Shown in pieces: positions 34,911-48,400 of a stretch of DNA of 64,000 nucleotides. The DNA comes from Antedon mediterranea. Taxonomy: Eukaryota > Echinodermata > Crinoidea > Comatulida > Antedonidae. The DNA lies in contig NC_092680.1 of assembly GCF_964355755.1 (NCBI RefSeq), positions 3,077,001 through 3,141,000 of the forward strand, given 5' to 3'. Below the pieces are notes generated by a model. That model had not been told where the DNA came from and ran no database searches. It saw only the letters and a program-made list of their open reading frames with translations. Positions within the stretch are counted from its first letter, which is position 1. Each line of letters starts with the position of its first letter. The position numbers were made by a program, and so were the translations under genes.

Positions 34911-36145
34911 ATGTCCAACAACTTTTATCCATGTGGCTTTTCACATGATTAAATCCATTTTTTACCCGATCCTATTTGGTGCCCCAGGAAAAATTTACAG
35001 GATATGACCAGGTAACAATACTGATTATTGATGAATCTTGGCCATATAATCAGCCCATATAATCAGCCCATCAATCAGCTTTTCACATGAATAAACTTTC
35101 TGGGCGCCCGGTCTACTTGTTTAAAACAACTGAAATTGAGCAGAGATTCTATTCAAAGTGTATGTTAAATGTAGTTAATTTTCTTCTGGTTAACAATCAT
35201 ATATCTGTTAAAAATGTATTTATAGAGAATGTTTTTCTAGGTTCTTGTGTCAGTCGAGTCATATTTGCAAATGCAAACATGTGATTTATTTTTATTTTCA
35301 AATTTCCTGAAATATTACCATGTAAACTATTATGTAAACATCAGGGAAGAGTTAAATTACAATTGTAATTTAACTCTTCCCTGGTAAACCTAAAATGCTG
35401 TAAACATTTCTATTTTGCCATGTAGGCCTATAACAGTCGAGCATTTCTTAATATAAAACCTTTTGAAAAGTTATATTGATTGCATAAATTGTCATGTTAT
35501 TTTGTTTCTTATTGTTAATTATACATTTGTTTACATGTTTAATTAGTGTTCATCTCAATGTGAATCAAATAACCATTTCCTATAGCTTACTACTCTACTT
35601 ACTGTAACAAAGAGAACGTTTTTTACTTTTTTGTGAATGTGATAATACAATTCAGAATATTTTTCGTAGTTTATTAATTTGCAATAACCCCCTCTATAGA
35701 AAGAAAACTGTTTTTATGCAATTAAGTCATGTTTTTTAAATTTTCTCATCAAATCTTCATAAAACAAGTCATGAATTAAAAATAACAGGCATTTAAGATA
35801 TTATTTTTCAACTACAGTATTTATTATTGAATTTTTATTGAAAAATAATCTGACCTGAGAACATAATATAGATGATAAATTAATAATAATGAATATAAGC
35901 CGGCCCGGGGGGGGGGGGGGAGAATCGCTCATCCTGATCAGCTGCGCGCACGTCACACACCACGCACACACACCCACTCCCGCGATGTCCCCTCTGCTGA
36001 CAGTCTGTAGCATGCATCAGGACGTCTCCGGCGTACTCTGCTGGTAGGCTATATGCTATGTATTAAAAACCAGTATGGTTTCATGTTGTTTTTGTGCATA
36101 AGCCTAGTTAATAATATTATTATTCGAAATTAATATTATTCGGGA
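34911..36145. other. Intergenic, with a perfect palindrome and a CpG-richer 5' flank
   Basis: Contains a ~38-bp perfect palindrome near 35,344-35,384 (arms GGGAAGAGTTAAATTACAA), a 15-G run near 35,907, and CpG-enriched sequence at about 35,900-36,045. That sequence ends CTGCTG|GTAGGC and could be a 5' UTR exon of the gene that starts at 36,146. Confidence 0.5.
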
Positions 36146-36458
36146 ATGCAAGGAGATCGATGGATGGAGGATTCTACAAATGAGAGATTTGTAAAAGAGT
36201 CTAGAAATTTCCACTCTCATTCTCAAGAACGTTGGTTTTCTCGGCAACCATCACCACCTCCCAACAGCGGCCCGGTTACGATGCCGACAGTGGTCACTCT
36301 CACTGTTCAGCCTCTTGAACCTGCTCCTGAGGCGGAAAATTCAAAACGTGTGCGTGACAGGCCTACTAGACAAATGCCTATGGGCTTTGGCTTAGGAACA
36401 CCGTCCTCAACTTATACTAAAAGACGAAAGAAGTTATTAAAACTTCCTGATGAAAAAA
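36146..36458 (+). CDS. First coding exon of the long form (A1)
   Basis: ATG at 36,146, 313 nt, donor AAAAAA|GTACGG (weak), phase 1. The frame stays open 17 nt past the donor before stopping. The donor is chosen because it gives the only in-frame join to 36,743. Pro/Ser/Arg-rich. Confidence 0.6.
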
Positions 36459-39400
36459 GTACGGGTTCAAATTAAATTTAAATAAAAAAAATATTCTAGC
36501 CTCTAGGCCTAGGCCTAGGCTAGCTAGACAGAGATATAGATAGGCCTAGCCTATCAATTATACTATAGAGGGCTCTTTAGGCCCTAGGCCTAGGCCTAGC
36601 CTATATAGCTAGCCTACTACTAAACAAGCTACAAGTCCAGCCTAGCTAGTATACAGTACTATCCTAGACCCTACCTACCTTGCTAAGTTTAATTGAGCAC
36701 TTTTTAAGGCTTGGCCTACACTTGTTATTTTCTTTTTTGCAGGACCAGTATCGACGCAAGATAAATCTCGCTGCAAAACACCATCCCAACCTCTGCAGAA
36801 TGATTTAGATTGGACATATTTTTTGGACAAGCATCTCCCATTCAGGTACAACATTTTACAAACATTTGTGGAATAGGAATATTTCATAGGCCACCAGTAG
36901 TGGAAGGGGGAGCATCTTCTATGACGTCGTCCATCCCAACCACCATAATCTGGAATTTGTATTTATTTTACCATTAGTTATTAATTATCACCATTGCGTT
37001 ATGTAGGCTTATTTCTGTCATTTATACTCTTCCTCGAGTCCCCCATTTCTGGATCCATGTCTTGGTTTTTCAACTCGCTTATTTATAAATACATACTAGC
37101 TTGCATGTATTTTCAAATACATTTAAACAATGCTGGGTGAAAAACCACACCAGAGAAAAAGCAGATGATATAATAGTGATATCTTTAATTGGATTGTTTT
37201 AAAGAGTCTTTTACTAACAAACTGAACAATGGTTCTTTGAAAACTGAGGGGTAAAAAAAAAACCATGCACTTAAATATACAATAAAAAAAGTATAAAGCT
37301 GAGCATGATAAAACCCATTCATCCATGACATCTAGACCCACAGTGTACATTTAATTTATTTCTATTAGTATGGGTATTAGTATTATAAACCTGGAACAGA
37401 AGTTTGTATTTAGTGTTGTATGTAAGTATATTGCACTGTTCTGTTTTAAAATTGATAATTGAAAATGATTAATTAAAACTATACCTATTATTATTATTAC
37501 AGTTTAATTGTTAAAACAATGTTAAAATTTCAGTTTTCTAGCAAATGGTTCAATGGATTTCATGCTTATAGTGAGTTAAATTTATTGCATCCAGGTCAAA
37601 CTACTTTTATATTGTGAGACAGTATCCATAGTAACCACATAGTTGATACCTTTAACATACCTAATTCAGTCAGAGACTAAACAGAGAAGTCACTGTTATT
37701 GCAACATACAGTAGTTTTAGGCTTGAAAAATATTATTTGTTTAGAGGAGTGTTGGGAGTCATTTGGTGTTCAGTGTTTTAAAGCCTATTATATTTGTTGA
37801 GAACTTGAAAAGCATTATAAATTGCTTTGTTCTTTTTGAAAGGCGGTGTTTCTGTACACATTGTTTTATAACATGCTTAATTAAAAGGTTAGTGTGTATC
37901 ATTTAATATGTAATTGAGTGTCAGATCCATGCATTCATGTGTGGAATAATGGTGGTGTTTAACATTAAAAAGTAACACATCTAGAAAAGAATTACAGTAA
38001 TCTAAATTATGAGAGCTGTGATATGCATACATTTTATATTATGTCCATGAGAGAATTCAATTGTTGTGAGTGAGTTTATGCCTAATGGATGTAACTCTAA
38101 AATCTCATTTTAATATGAAGCAGATTGCTTTTTTATGAGAGTGATTGTCTTCTTCTCTCTCTAGTAAAGATTCAGCATTTTAATTATCAAAGTTCAATGA
38201 CATTTTGACTTCCAAGTATACAGACACCTAATATAAAGAGCTGCTAATGTATTGTATTGATTATTTTTCTATCAGTTCTGCTTGATTACTCGAGACTCCT
38301 GGCAAAATATTTTCCAACACATTGAATCCATCATCGCCTGTTGTATATTTACCTGTGTACCTTTGACATTATCATGTACTCAGTGTAACTTGATGTTCTA
38401 CTTGGCAAAAATGTTACGTTGTCATTTGTGAATGGACCGAGGACCAGCATCATGGCAGCTGTTGCACCCCCAGAAGAACTGTCCTGCTGCATTGGCATGT
38501 TTATGCCTAAAAAGAGAATTGTCTTGAAGAAGAATTCCTCCTCAAACGTTCCACAAGTGAAGCCGATTCTTAAGCCTGTCAGAGTTGTTCCTTTACGGTA
38601 TTCTAAGTCGTCTGTGTGGAATGCATTGCAGTAAGTAACGTTGATGTGATCTTGTTGCATTTGGACATCATTGTTCTATGCTAGGATATAAGCTAATATT
38701 CAATTCAACTTATGTTGTAATGTTTAATAAATATTACACTCACGTACATGGACGCCTTACACTGTTCACAATAACCTTACTAGAATTACAAACTTTAACT
38801 TATCACTTTTTTTTGGACAGAATATTAATAATTAATTAATAGGTTAGAACGAAACACACAAATGGTCAAATTGCGCCTTCGGGCCCTTGGCACTCCCACC
38901 GAAGTATTACTAACACTCCTTTTTTTCAGAATTCTGGATCCTTGCCTGGTGGTATCCCTCAAAAAGTAATAATAAATAACAGAACACTGAACATTATTTG
39001 CCAACAAACATTATTTTATATGGGTGTGGTCTTTTTCCACAAGGTAAAACATTATCATGAGCTGTAGGATAGTATAGGCTGTTTCTTTTGCTACTGTTCT
39101 TATTTTGAAAGGAGTACTTTCTGGCTTGTTTGGATGCCTATCTTTTACTTTTCAATCTGCCTACATGTTGTATGAGTATACAATAAATTAATTATCAGTA
39201 AATAGCAATGCACCTGGAGCCAAAGAATATGAAGTAAGAATTATTAAAACATCCTGAAGGCAACTTTGTTTATGACATTAAACTTTGCTAATTTCAACAA
39301 CTGTACTTGGCATGCTGCAGGACATTATTAAGTCAAGTATACTGTACTACACCAGGTCACTGACCCACGAATGTGACTACTGTAAAATTAAAACTCTTTA

Positions 39401-42400
39401 GTTTTATTTCTTGATTATCGTACACAATGTATATGTGCTTTAACAAAAATCCAGTACCATACATCTGTCCAGATGGGTACTTGAGGTTGTTACCCTAATT
39501 ATAACTAAAACAATACAAAAATAAAATCTGAAAAAAAAACATTTTTGTCCTTAGAGCCTTTTCCCGCATTCCAAAATCACTATGGATTACAATTACTACA
39601 GTAAGGTTTTGCAATATCAACTGACAGTAAATGCAATTTTATGCTCTTGACAAATTAGTAAATACTTTTAATCGCTAATAAAATGTAAAAATTATTTTTT
39701 TAATTTAAAATAATATCAAAATTTGTACCTGTGCATACAAATAAAAAAAAAATTGAAATGCATAACAAATTATGTTTTTTTTTTAAATTTTAATAATTTG
39801 CAAGGTTGAGTGGAGTAATGCTAAGCTTCACACTCCTTGGATCTCCCGAGTGTTTTGGACGCGATAAAACATTTAATAACCATTCACTTTTCAGCTAAGT
39901 GTTGAATTTCTCGCATGGCATTGAACTCATAGCAATTAATTTAATCTGGGTCTGTTTGACCCCATGTCTGTTACTATTCATCTTGCCCTGAGGGAATATC
40001 GCCCCCAATTTGTTGTTTGGATCGAACCTTTTCAGATACACAGGCAATAATTCAATCATGGAAATCTTCTTCTTCCTTCTTTCATTTAGGAACAAACTTC
40101 ATAGTTGAAGGCCACTGCTCCACCATAGTCAATAGACCACTGGTTATAGCTGTTGCAATGCAACTTTTTTGGGGTTTTTGTTTGCATACAGTAAGTTGTG
40201 CATATAAAATGTACAATCCCTAATGTTCCTACTTTTTCTTCATGATTTTGTTGATCAAGAAACATTTTCAATTAGGCTGGGAGGAGAAACGTTTTCGCTC
40301 CTGAAATGCTGCTGGCACCAAACTTTTTAAGGAATGATTAAGGATTGGAGAGTCATTACAGACTTAGACTTATTTGCGGACCTCCTCAGACCTTTTTCCT
40401 AATTTTTTTTGGTAAATCCACCCTTCACAAGAATTCAAATGTTTTTAAATTTTAAAATGTAATATGTATTGTTATTAATTACACTACAGCAAAACATTGT
40501 CTAGCGCTAGCAATTCTTTCGACTGTCACTTCTATTCAGTATAATACAAAAAATGTAAAGTTTAAAACAAAAATGTTTAATATCAATAATTTGTGAATAG
40601 AACAATACATTATGATCATGTTCTAGTCTTACTTCTAATAAATATTTACTTATTTTAGAAGGTTAAATTATCCTTAAAAGAATAATCAACAAACCACACC
40701 CAAAGTTCATTGACAATGCTGTTCACTGGTGCAAAAGTAGTAAGATATTAATTAAATTAATATCACCGCATTGTCAACAATGCATTATAAAACTGCTCAT
40801 CGTTGTTCATCTTTCGTGTAATCAGAATAAAATAAGCAGGTGGAGTTTAGAGACTTAGTGGAGACTCTGCAGTCATGCATTTGTTATCCATTCATTATTA
40901 CATCACAAGTGTTTGTATTTTCACTTTGTGTTATTTATTGATTTGTTAAAATAATAAAATGTTTATGAATTTTGGTGAATATCACACGCTATACAGAAAG
41001 AAAGGGAAAAACAGCTAAAAAGTCATGAAGAAAAACTATTCAGTATTTATTGATAACTTCAGTACAGTGTTTAACATAAATACAAGTATTTAAGTAATTA
41101 TATGTTTTACGATGTATTGTACAGTACAACTACTAGGTTTTATTGATAATATTTATTGCTGCCAATTTCCTAAGCTGACTTTAGATAAGAATGTAGGTCA
41201 TTATGGTCACATGATATGTCTTTTGAATAATGAATACAATTAACTATGATGTTGATTAACACCTGCGTTTAAAAAAAATATTTTTTAATGTTTCTTAACA
41301 AAAACTTAAAAACATAATGTGTGTCTTGTCAGGCACTGGATAGTCGCAATATTTTTGTTTTGTGAAAAATGTTATAGGTAATATCTAAAATTCATTAGTA
41401 GTAGTACCCGTCCATTGTCATACAAAAAGTATCTTATCCTTGCATTTTGCATTAATTAAAATCTGTCAAAATTATAGGCCTACTACTACTGTATTTTAAC
41501 ATGTGATAATAATGAGTGACAATTATGGTACACCGTCAAAAATATATTGCTTAGGCCTATGTTGCATTGGACTAAATAAAAGCTCTGTCTACACGTACAC
41601 TATCAAACTTTATTTTGTGACACAAAAATGTGATGTGCCCATCGGCATACAGTATATGGATATAATGATGTCATATCACCACCATATTTGGGCATATCAC
41701 TGCCAAATTTGGGCACATCAAACTAGTTTGATAGTGTAGATAGTGCTTAACAGATATAAAAATAGTATATTCAACATATATTAATTATTATAAAACAGAT
41801 TCCTATATAAATACACTATCCCTTTAACATTTCAATCTAATATGAATACAGAAATATCTATGGTAATTGGTATTACAATGATGATTATTTAAAATAAATT
41901 AGATATTTTCACTTTCTATTAAATAACAATTGTTTTAATGTATAGAAAGTGAATTTTACTCAAATGGAGACAATTTGATTTATAAAGAAGCCGTGTCCAA
42001 GAATAAATAACATTCTTACTTATTAATTATTGTATACTGTATAAATATTTAATTAAAACTGTTAATGTTGCTTAATCTTAAAAGAAGTTTCAATTTAATA
42101 CAAATGCTGATTAGACTACCAACGGTATAGTAAATATAATTTCACTGTAAAAGGAAATTAAGTTTTGAAAGCATCTTGCGTGCAGGTGGAATTATCTATT
42201 TAAAAGGTTTAATTGTATGTGTTTGTTTTATGTTGGTCATTAAGGTTTAATTGTATGTGTTTGTTTTATGTTGGTCACTAGGTGTAATTGTATGTGTTTG
42301 TTTTATGTTGGTCACTAGGTTTAATTGTATGTGTTTGTTTTATGTTGGTCACTAGGTTTAATTGTATGTGTTTGTTTTATGTTGGTCACTAGGTTTAATT

Positions 42401-45400
42401 GTATGTGTTTGTTTTATGTTGGTCACTAGGTTTAATTGTATGTGTTTGTTTTATGTTGGTCACTAGGTGTAATTGTATGTGTTTGTTTTATGTTGGTCAC
42501 TAGGTGTAATTGTATGTGTTTGTTTTATGTTGGTCACTAGGTTTAATTGTATGTGTTTGTTTTATGTTGGTCACTAGGTGTAATTGTATGTGTTTGTTTT
42601 ATGTTGGTCACTAGGTTTAATTGTATGTGTTTGTTTTATGTTGGTCACTAGGTTTAATTGTATGTGTTTGTTTTATGTTGGTCACTAGGTTTAATTGTAT
42701 GTGTTTGTTTTATGTTGGTCACTAGGTTTAATTGTATATGTTGGTTTTAAGTTGGTCACTAGGTTTAATTGTATGTGTTTGTTTTATGTTGGTCACTAGG
42801 TTTAATTGTATGTGTTGGTTTTAAGTTGGTCACTAGGTTTAATTGTATGTGTTTGTTTTATGTTGGTCACTAGGTTTAATTGTATGTGTTTGTTTTATGT
42901 TGGTCACTAGGTTTAATTGTATGTGTTTGTTTTATGTTGGTCACTAGGTTTAATTGTATGTGTTTGTTTTATGTTGGTCACTAGGTTTAATTGTATGTGT
43001 TTGTTTTATGTTGGTCACTAGGTGTAATTGTATGTGTTTGTTTTATGTTGGTCATTAAGGTTTAATTGTATGTGTTTGTTTTAAGTTGGTCACTAGGTGT
43101 AATTGTATGTGTTTGTTTTATGTTGGTCACTAGGTGTAATTGTATGTGTTTGTTTTATGTTGGTCACTAGGTGTAATTGTATGTGTTTGTTTTATGTTGG
43201 TCACTAGGTTTAATTGTATGTGTTTGTTTTATGTTGGTCACTAGGTGTAATTGTATGTGTTTGTTTTATGTTGGTCACTAGGTTTAATTGTATGTGTTTG
43301 TTTTATGTTGGTCATTAAGGTTTAATTGTATGTGTTTGTTTTATGTTGGTCACTAGGTGTAATTGTATGTGTTTGTTTTATGTTGGTCACTAGGTGTAAT
43401 TGTATGTGTTTTATGTTGGTCACTAGGTGTAATTGTATGTGTTTGTTTTATGTTGGTCATTAAGGTGTAATTGTATGTGTTTGTTTTATGTTGGTCACTA
43501 GGTGTAATTGTATGTGTTTGTTTTATGTTGGTCACTAGGTGTAATTGTATGTGTTTTATGTTGGTCACTAGGTGTAATTGTATGTGTTTGTTTTATGTTG
43601 GTCACTAGGTTTAATTGTATGTGTTTGTTTTATGTTGGTCACTAGGTGTAATTGTATGTGTTTGTTTTATGTTGGTCACTAGGTGTAATTGTATGTGTTT
43701 GTTTTATGTTGGTCACTAGGTGTAATTGTATGTGTTTGTTTTATGTTGGTCACTAGGTGTAATTGTATGTGTTTGTTTTATGTTGGTCACTAGGTGTAAT
43801 TGTATGTGTTTGTTTTATGTTGGTCACTAGGTGTAATTGTATGTGTTTGTTTTATGTTGGTCACTAGGTTTAATTGTATGTGTTTGTTTTATGTTGGTCA
43901 CTAGGTTTAATTGTATGTGTTTGTTTTATGTTGGTCACTAGGTTTAATTGTATGTGTTTGTTTTATGTTGGTCACTAGGTTTAATTGTATGTGTTTGTTT
44001 TATGTTGGTCACTAGGTTTAATTGTATGTGTTTGTTTTATGTTGGTCACTAGGTTTAATTGTATGTGTTTGTTTTATGTTGGTCATTAAGGTGTAATTGT
44101 ATGTGTTTGTTTTATGTTGGTCACTAGGTTTAATTGTATGTGTTTGTTTTATGTTGGTCATTAAGGTGTAATTGTATGTGTTTGTTTTATGTTGGTCACT
44201 AGGTTTAACTGTATGTGTTTGTTTTATGTTGGTCATTAAGGTTTAATTGTATGTGTTTGTTTATGTTGGTTATTAATTAAAACTGATTCCATACAAAAGC
44301 ATTCATATTTTCTCAAATTATTTAAAAGAGAAACATATCTTATGACCATACGCACAGACCTAATTTCTACACTATCAAAAAAATGTGATTTGCCCATACA
44401 ATATATGGAATGGACATGATAATGTCATATCACTACCATAGTGTGATGATAGTGTAGATGAGCTTTACATGGAGTACTCATGATTTTCTATAAAACATTT
44501 TACCATAACTTTTAGGTGGTAGACCTGGAATTATTACAGAATAAATACTAATGTACACTGTAGTTTATATTCTTTCATAACTGTTCATAATTCAAATGTA
44601 GGCCCACTACACTATGTATGACGTTAATACCGGTAGTATAGATATTAGACAGTATAATAATTGATATCCTTATCTGATTCGGTGACAGATTTGACAACAT
44701 TTGCTTAGCTTATCTTCACCATGTATTTGACGTGTGCATCATCAACAATGGAATAGTCCTTCAATCACGTACAGAAGGTCAAAAATAATAAAATGATAAT
44801 ATTAGAAAATACCAGATGTTGTCAAACAGAGGAATTCGTTCGTGTTGGAAGTACTGTTTGTGAATAGTAGTAGATAATAAGTCCAAAGAAGCAATGTGTA
44901 GTTGTATGAGAATCATCTGATTATGGAGAGTTGCATGGTTGTGGTTAGGCCTCCCAGGTTGAATGCCCCTCCCACTCAGACTACTACCGTAAGAAGCTTA
45001 AGCGCCTCTTCTAGGGAGACTTTGTGGTATCCGACAAAAGTGAACATTGGGCTGCAAATTCATCGACCCTTGGGTCGACTACGGGATTCTACTTCTGACT
45101 GGTAGGATTGGTTTTTCGTTGTAATTCATATACTTTTTTTTTAAATAAACGTGAAATAATTGGTCAATACAGATGATCATGTCTCGGAAAACTAGACGCA
45201 TTTGCACTTTAACCAACATTATTGTCTACAGTATATACTGTTTTTTAGGCAACGCATTTTTAAACACACAAAGAAATTACTATCAGTAGGCCTACACTTT
45301 TTGCTTAAAGTATACTGCTGTAGTGTATGGTGTCTATAAGTGTAGGCACTTTCTCTTGTCTACAGTAGCTAAAAAAGTAAAAGTCTTGTCCTGTTCTGTT

Positions 45401-48400
45401 TATGTCAGTATTTGAAATGAATGACAACATTTTATTTTGAAAAACTTGTCACAATACCGCATCCCATTTTGTAATGAGTTACTGTGTGGCTTTATAGTAC
45501 TATTTCAATTTAGGTTTTATGGCCTTTCCAGCTTTGATAGGTAAGTGATAATTAATATCATCAACCCGCACCATCTTGTCAGTCTAATAAATAATATATT
45601 TGTCTAGAAATAGTTGTCGCATTTTAGTACTGTAGATTTACCATGTTTAACAACTGATTCAAGAATGTTTTTTTTTCTTGCTATTTAAATTCATTATTTT
45701 CTCCCTGCCTCATTTTAATGATGTAGAGTTTAGTAGTAGTGTAGTACACAATCAGTAATCCGCATTAAACTTACAGTTTTACTTATAATGTATGATATTT
45801 TCATTTTTAAACATTATTTAGTTATTTATTTTACTCCTATATAAAACATAGTTTCATTCAATATTTTCATATTTTGTATCAACCCATCTGTATTATAATG
45901 ATTGTACCTTAAATAATAAATGGTTATTCAAAAGGTTGTTTCTGAGTAGTTTACATTTGACATTTTTCATAATTCATGACTAAATATTAAAGATGTTAAT
46001 TGTGTTTTGATAACCATTTAGCAAGACCTATACTGTGCTGCCTCAACCAAAAAGCATTTTATGACAAATGATGTTATTTAAATGTACAGTGGCACAGTAG
46101 ATATGCTATCAATAACTTTGTTCTTCTTAAGGTTATCCATTGTTAATGTATCCCCATGCAAAGTGTGATTTAAAAAACAATGATACCTTCTACTGTCCAA
46201 TTCCATGCTCAAGTTGTGATTTAATGATTTCCAACCACAGACTAAAGGTGTTCAGGAAATTGCAGAGAATCTAGCCTAGCTCACTGTTTCAGAGTCTGTA
46301 TTTAAGTGAAGGATTAGAATAGTCTGTGTACTGTATACTGCTTTTCAGGGTTATTTTCCATAGATTATATTTATATTTTCTGCTGCTAATGTTAACCTGG
46401 TACTCTTATGCGAAGTGACATTTGCAGCTGACCGGATGACAGTCCATTATTATACTATGGATTATACATTATTCAATATGTGATTAGGAGATAGGTTTAA
46501 CCGAAAGCTGCTTGCATGCGTCACAAATGCCGATATGGGATTATTTTTGTCGTACAATTACGTCATCATTGTGATGGCATTTGAAATGCCAAGTCTACCA
46601 TTAATACTGTAGTACAATATTATATTTCACAGCATTACTACACATGATATACACAAGTACTCATACATTCATGCTTGACAGTTCATAGTCGAATGGTTAC
46701 TTTGAGATTTAATGAAGAAAAATGTCTGAAGAAACCAGTTTTGAGTGTCTGATACATTCTTACATGAAAACAGCCTTTGTTGGAAGATTTATATGGATGT
46801 CAGATATAACTTTTCAAGTTATTAAAATGTGTTTTAATCATTTGCGTAGGCTGTGATTTGGAATATAATTGAGTAGAATTGTATGATATAAGAGTACATA
46901 TGATTTTCTGCTAGTAACTGAGTCTTCAATTGTTGCAACTTTCTATTGCCTTGCATACACAATAAATGTTCAGTATTGTGATTTGAGCACAGAGGATTTT
47001 CTTTTAGAGTTTGTCAAAAACCTGCATCAATTTATTTACTTTTGCTGGAGAATCCAAATTGACAATGTTAATAATCGTGTGATTTCTTACGTGGACAGAA
47101 ATATTATAAATGTGTGGATATGATTGGCTATCGTAGAAGAAAAAATGTTTATCAACGATTACTAAATAGATTGCGAGACGATCGTTATCTATTCAGACAA
47201 CGGTAAAATTCTTTTTTTCTTTTTTTTTTAATATTTTTTTTTTATTCTTTTTTTTTAAAATTAATTAGGTGTTTATATCACATTCTCTATTCTAAAGTAT
47301 TAATACAGTAAACATTTGCAAAATTGTTATTTCTTCGACTGCCCGATAATGTCTGATTTTCAAAAAATTAAATAGTATTTTAAGATCCATTAGAATCTTT
47401 ACACAAAATCTGGTTTCTACATCAACTGTATAGGCCTATAGCTGAGTACATTAGTTATTTACAGTTTACACAAATGTAAATTATTGGAGTTTACACATAT
47501 TACCCAATAAGATAGTTCAATAATATATTACAGTAAGTATTGTATTAATTTTGTCAGCATTGATTACTAAATAGATACTGTAGGTCTAATAATGAAACTC
47601 TCATCAACATTCTAAAGAGTTTGAACTCAACTGAGTGTTGCCTTATCACCATGGAGCTTGTAAACAATTAGATTGGACTGTTCCATTATAGAGTAACATT
47701 ATAAACCAATTTCCTGTTTGTTCATTGTACAAATGATGTTCATTTACTCTCAGATAATTATTATATTACTGTATAAATAAAGGTTATTTAATATGTCAAA
47801 TTGTATTTACTTTAACTTTACATTGCATTTTGGGATGATCATTTAATATGCTCAATATTGTAAAAATAAAATGAAACATTCCAAGAGATTGAATTTTTAG
47901 TGATGTATTGATCAACAATGGTAATTAATTCATGATAAGTATTGTACTTAAGCAAAGACTAAGGGGAAAGTTGAAAGATTTATTCTTTATTTTACTTAGG
48001 TGTTATAATGTATTATAAGTCATCTGGTTGATTGTGAGACATGTTAGTTAGTTAAGCCTAGCTGCTAGGCTAGACGTGACACCGACAGTTTTGCCCTAAT
48101 TCAGAGGCAATTATGGCCTTCCAATCCAGGTAGCTCTGCCTAGGATAGGTTTAAGAAATATATGCCTACAGGAGAACAGTTAGTATGACAGCAGGCATGG
48201 ATGAGAACAGAGATAGCCTAGCCTAGCCAGGGTAGAAATCAATAAATACTGTAGTACCAGCTGTGAAGAACAACTAACTGCTCAGCATTCATACACTATT
48301 ATGCTCCTGACACTACCTTGATATTATTAATCAGGTCTGGAAACGGAAAGTTATAATAGTGTGGAGTATGAGTCGACAGCATCTTCCATTTTTAAATCGT

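Noticed and set aside
40086-40223. Frame ending at a good GTAAGT in the intron
   Set aside because: Its ATG-to-donor phase is 0, incompatible with the phase-2 acceptor of the common exon. No other partner exon seen.
43353-44236. - strand frames with DQHKTNTYNYT repeats
   Set aside because: Translation of the 37-bp minisatellite; the frame depends on occasional indels and has no start context.
45513-45540. 28-nt possible microexon (acceptor TTTCAATTTAG, donor GTAAGTG)
   Set aside because: Splice ends look good but the phase does not fit exon 48,778, and its first-exon reading (MAFPALI) ends in phase 1.
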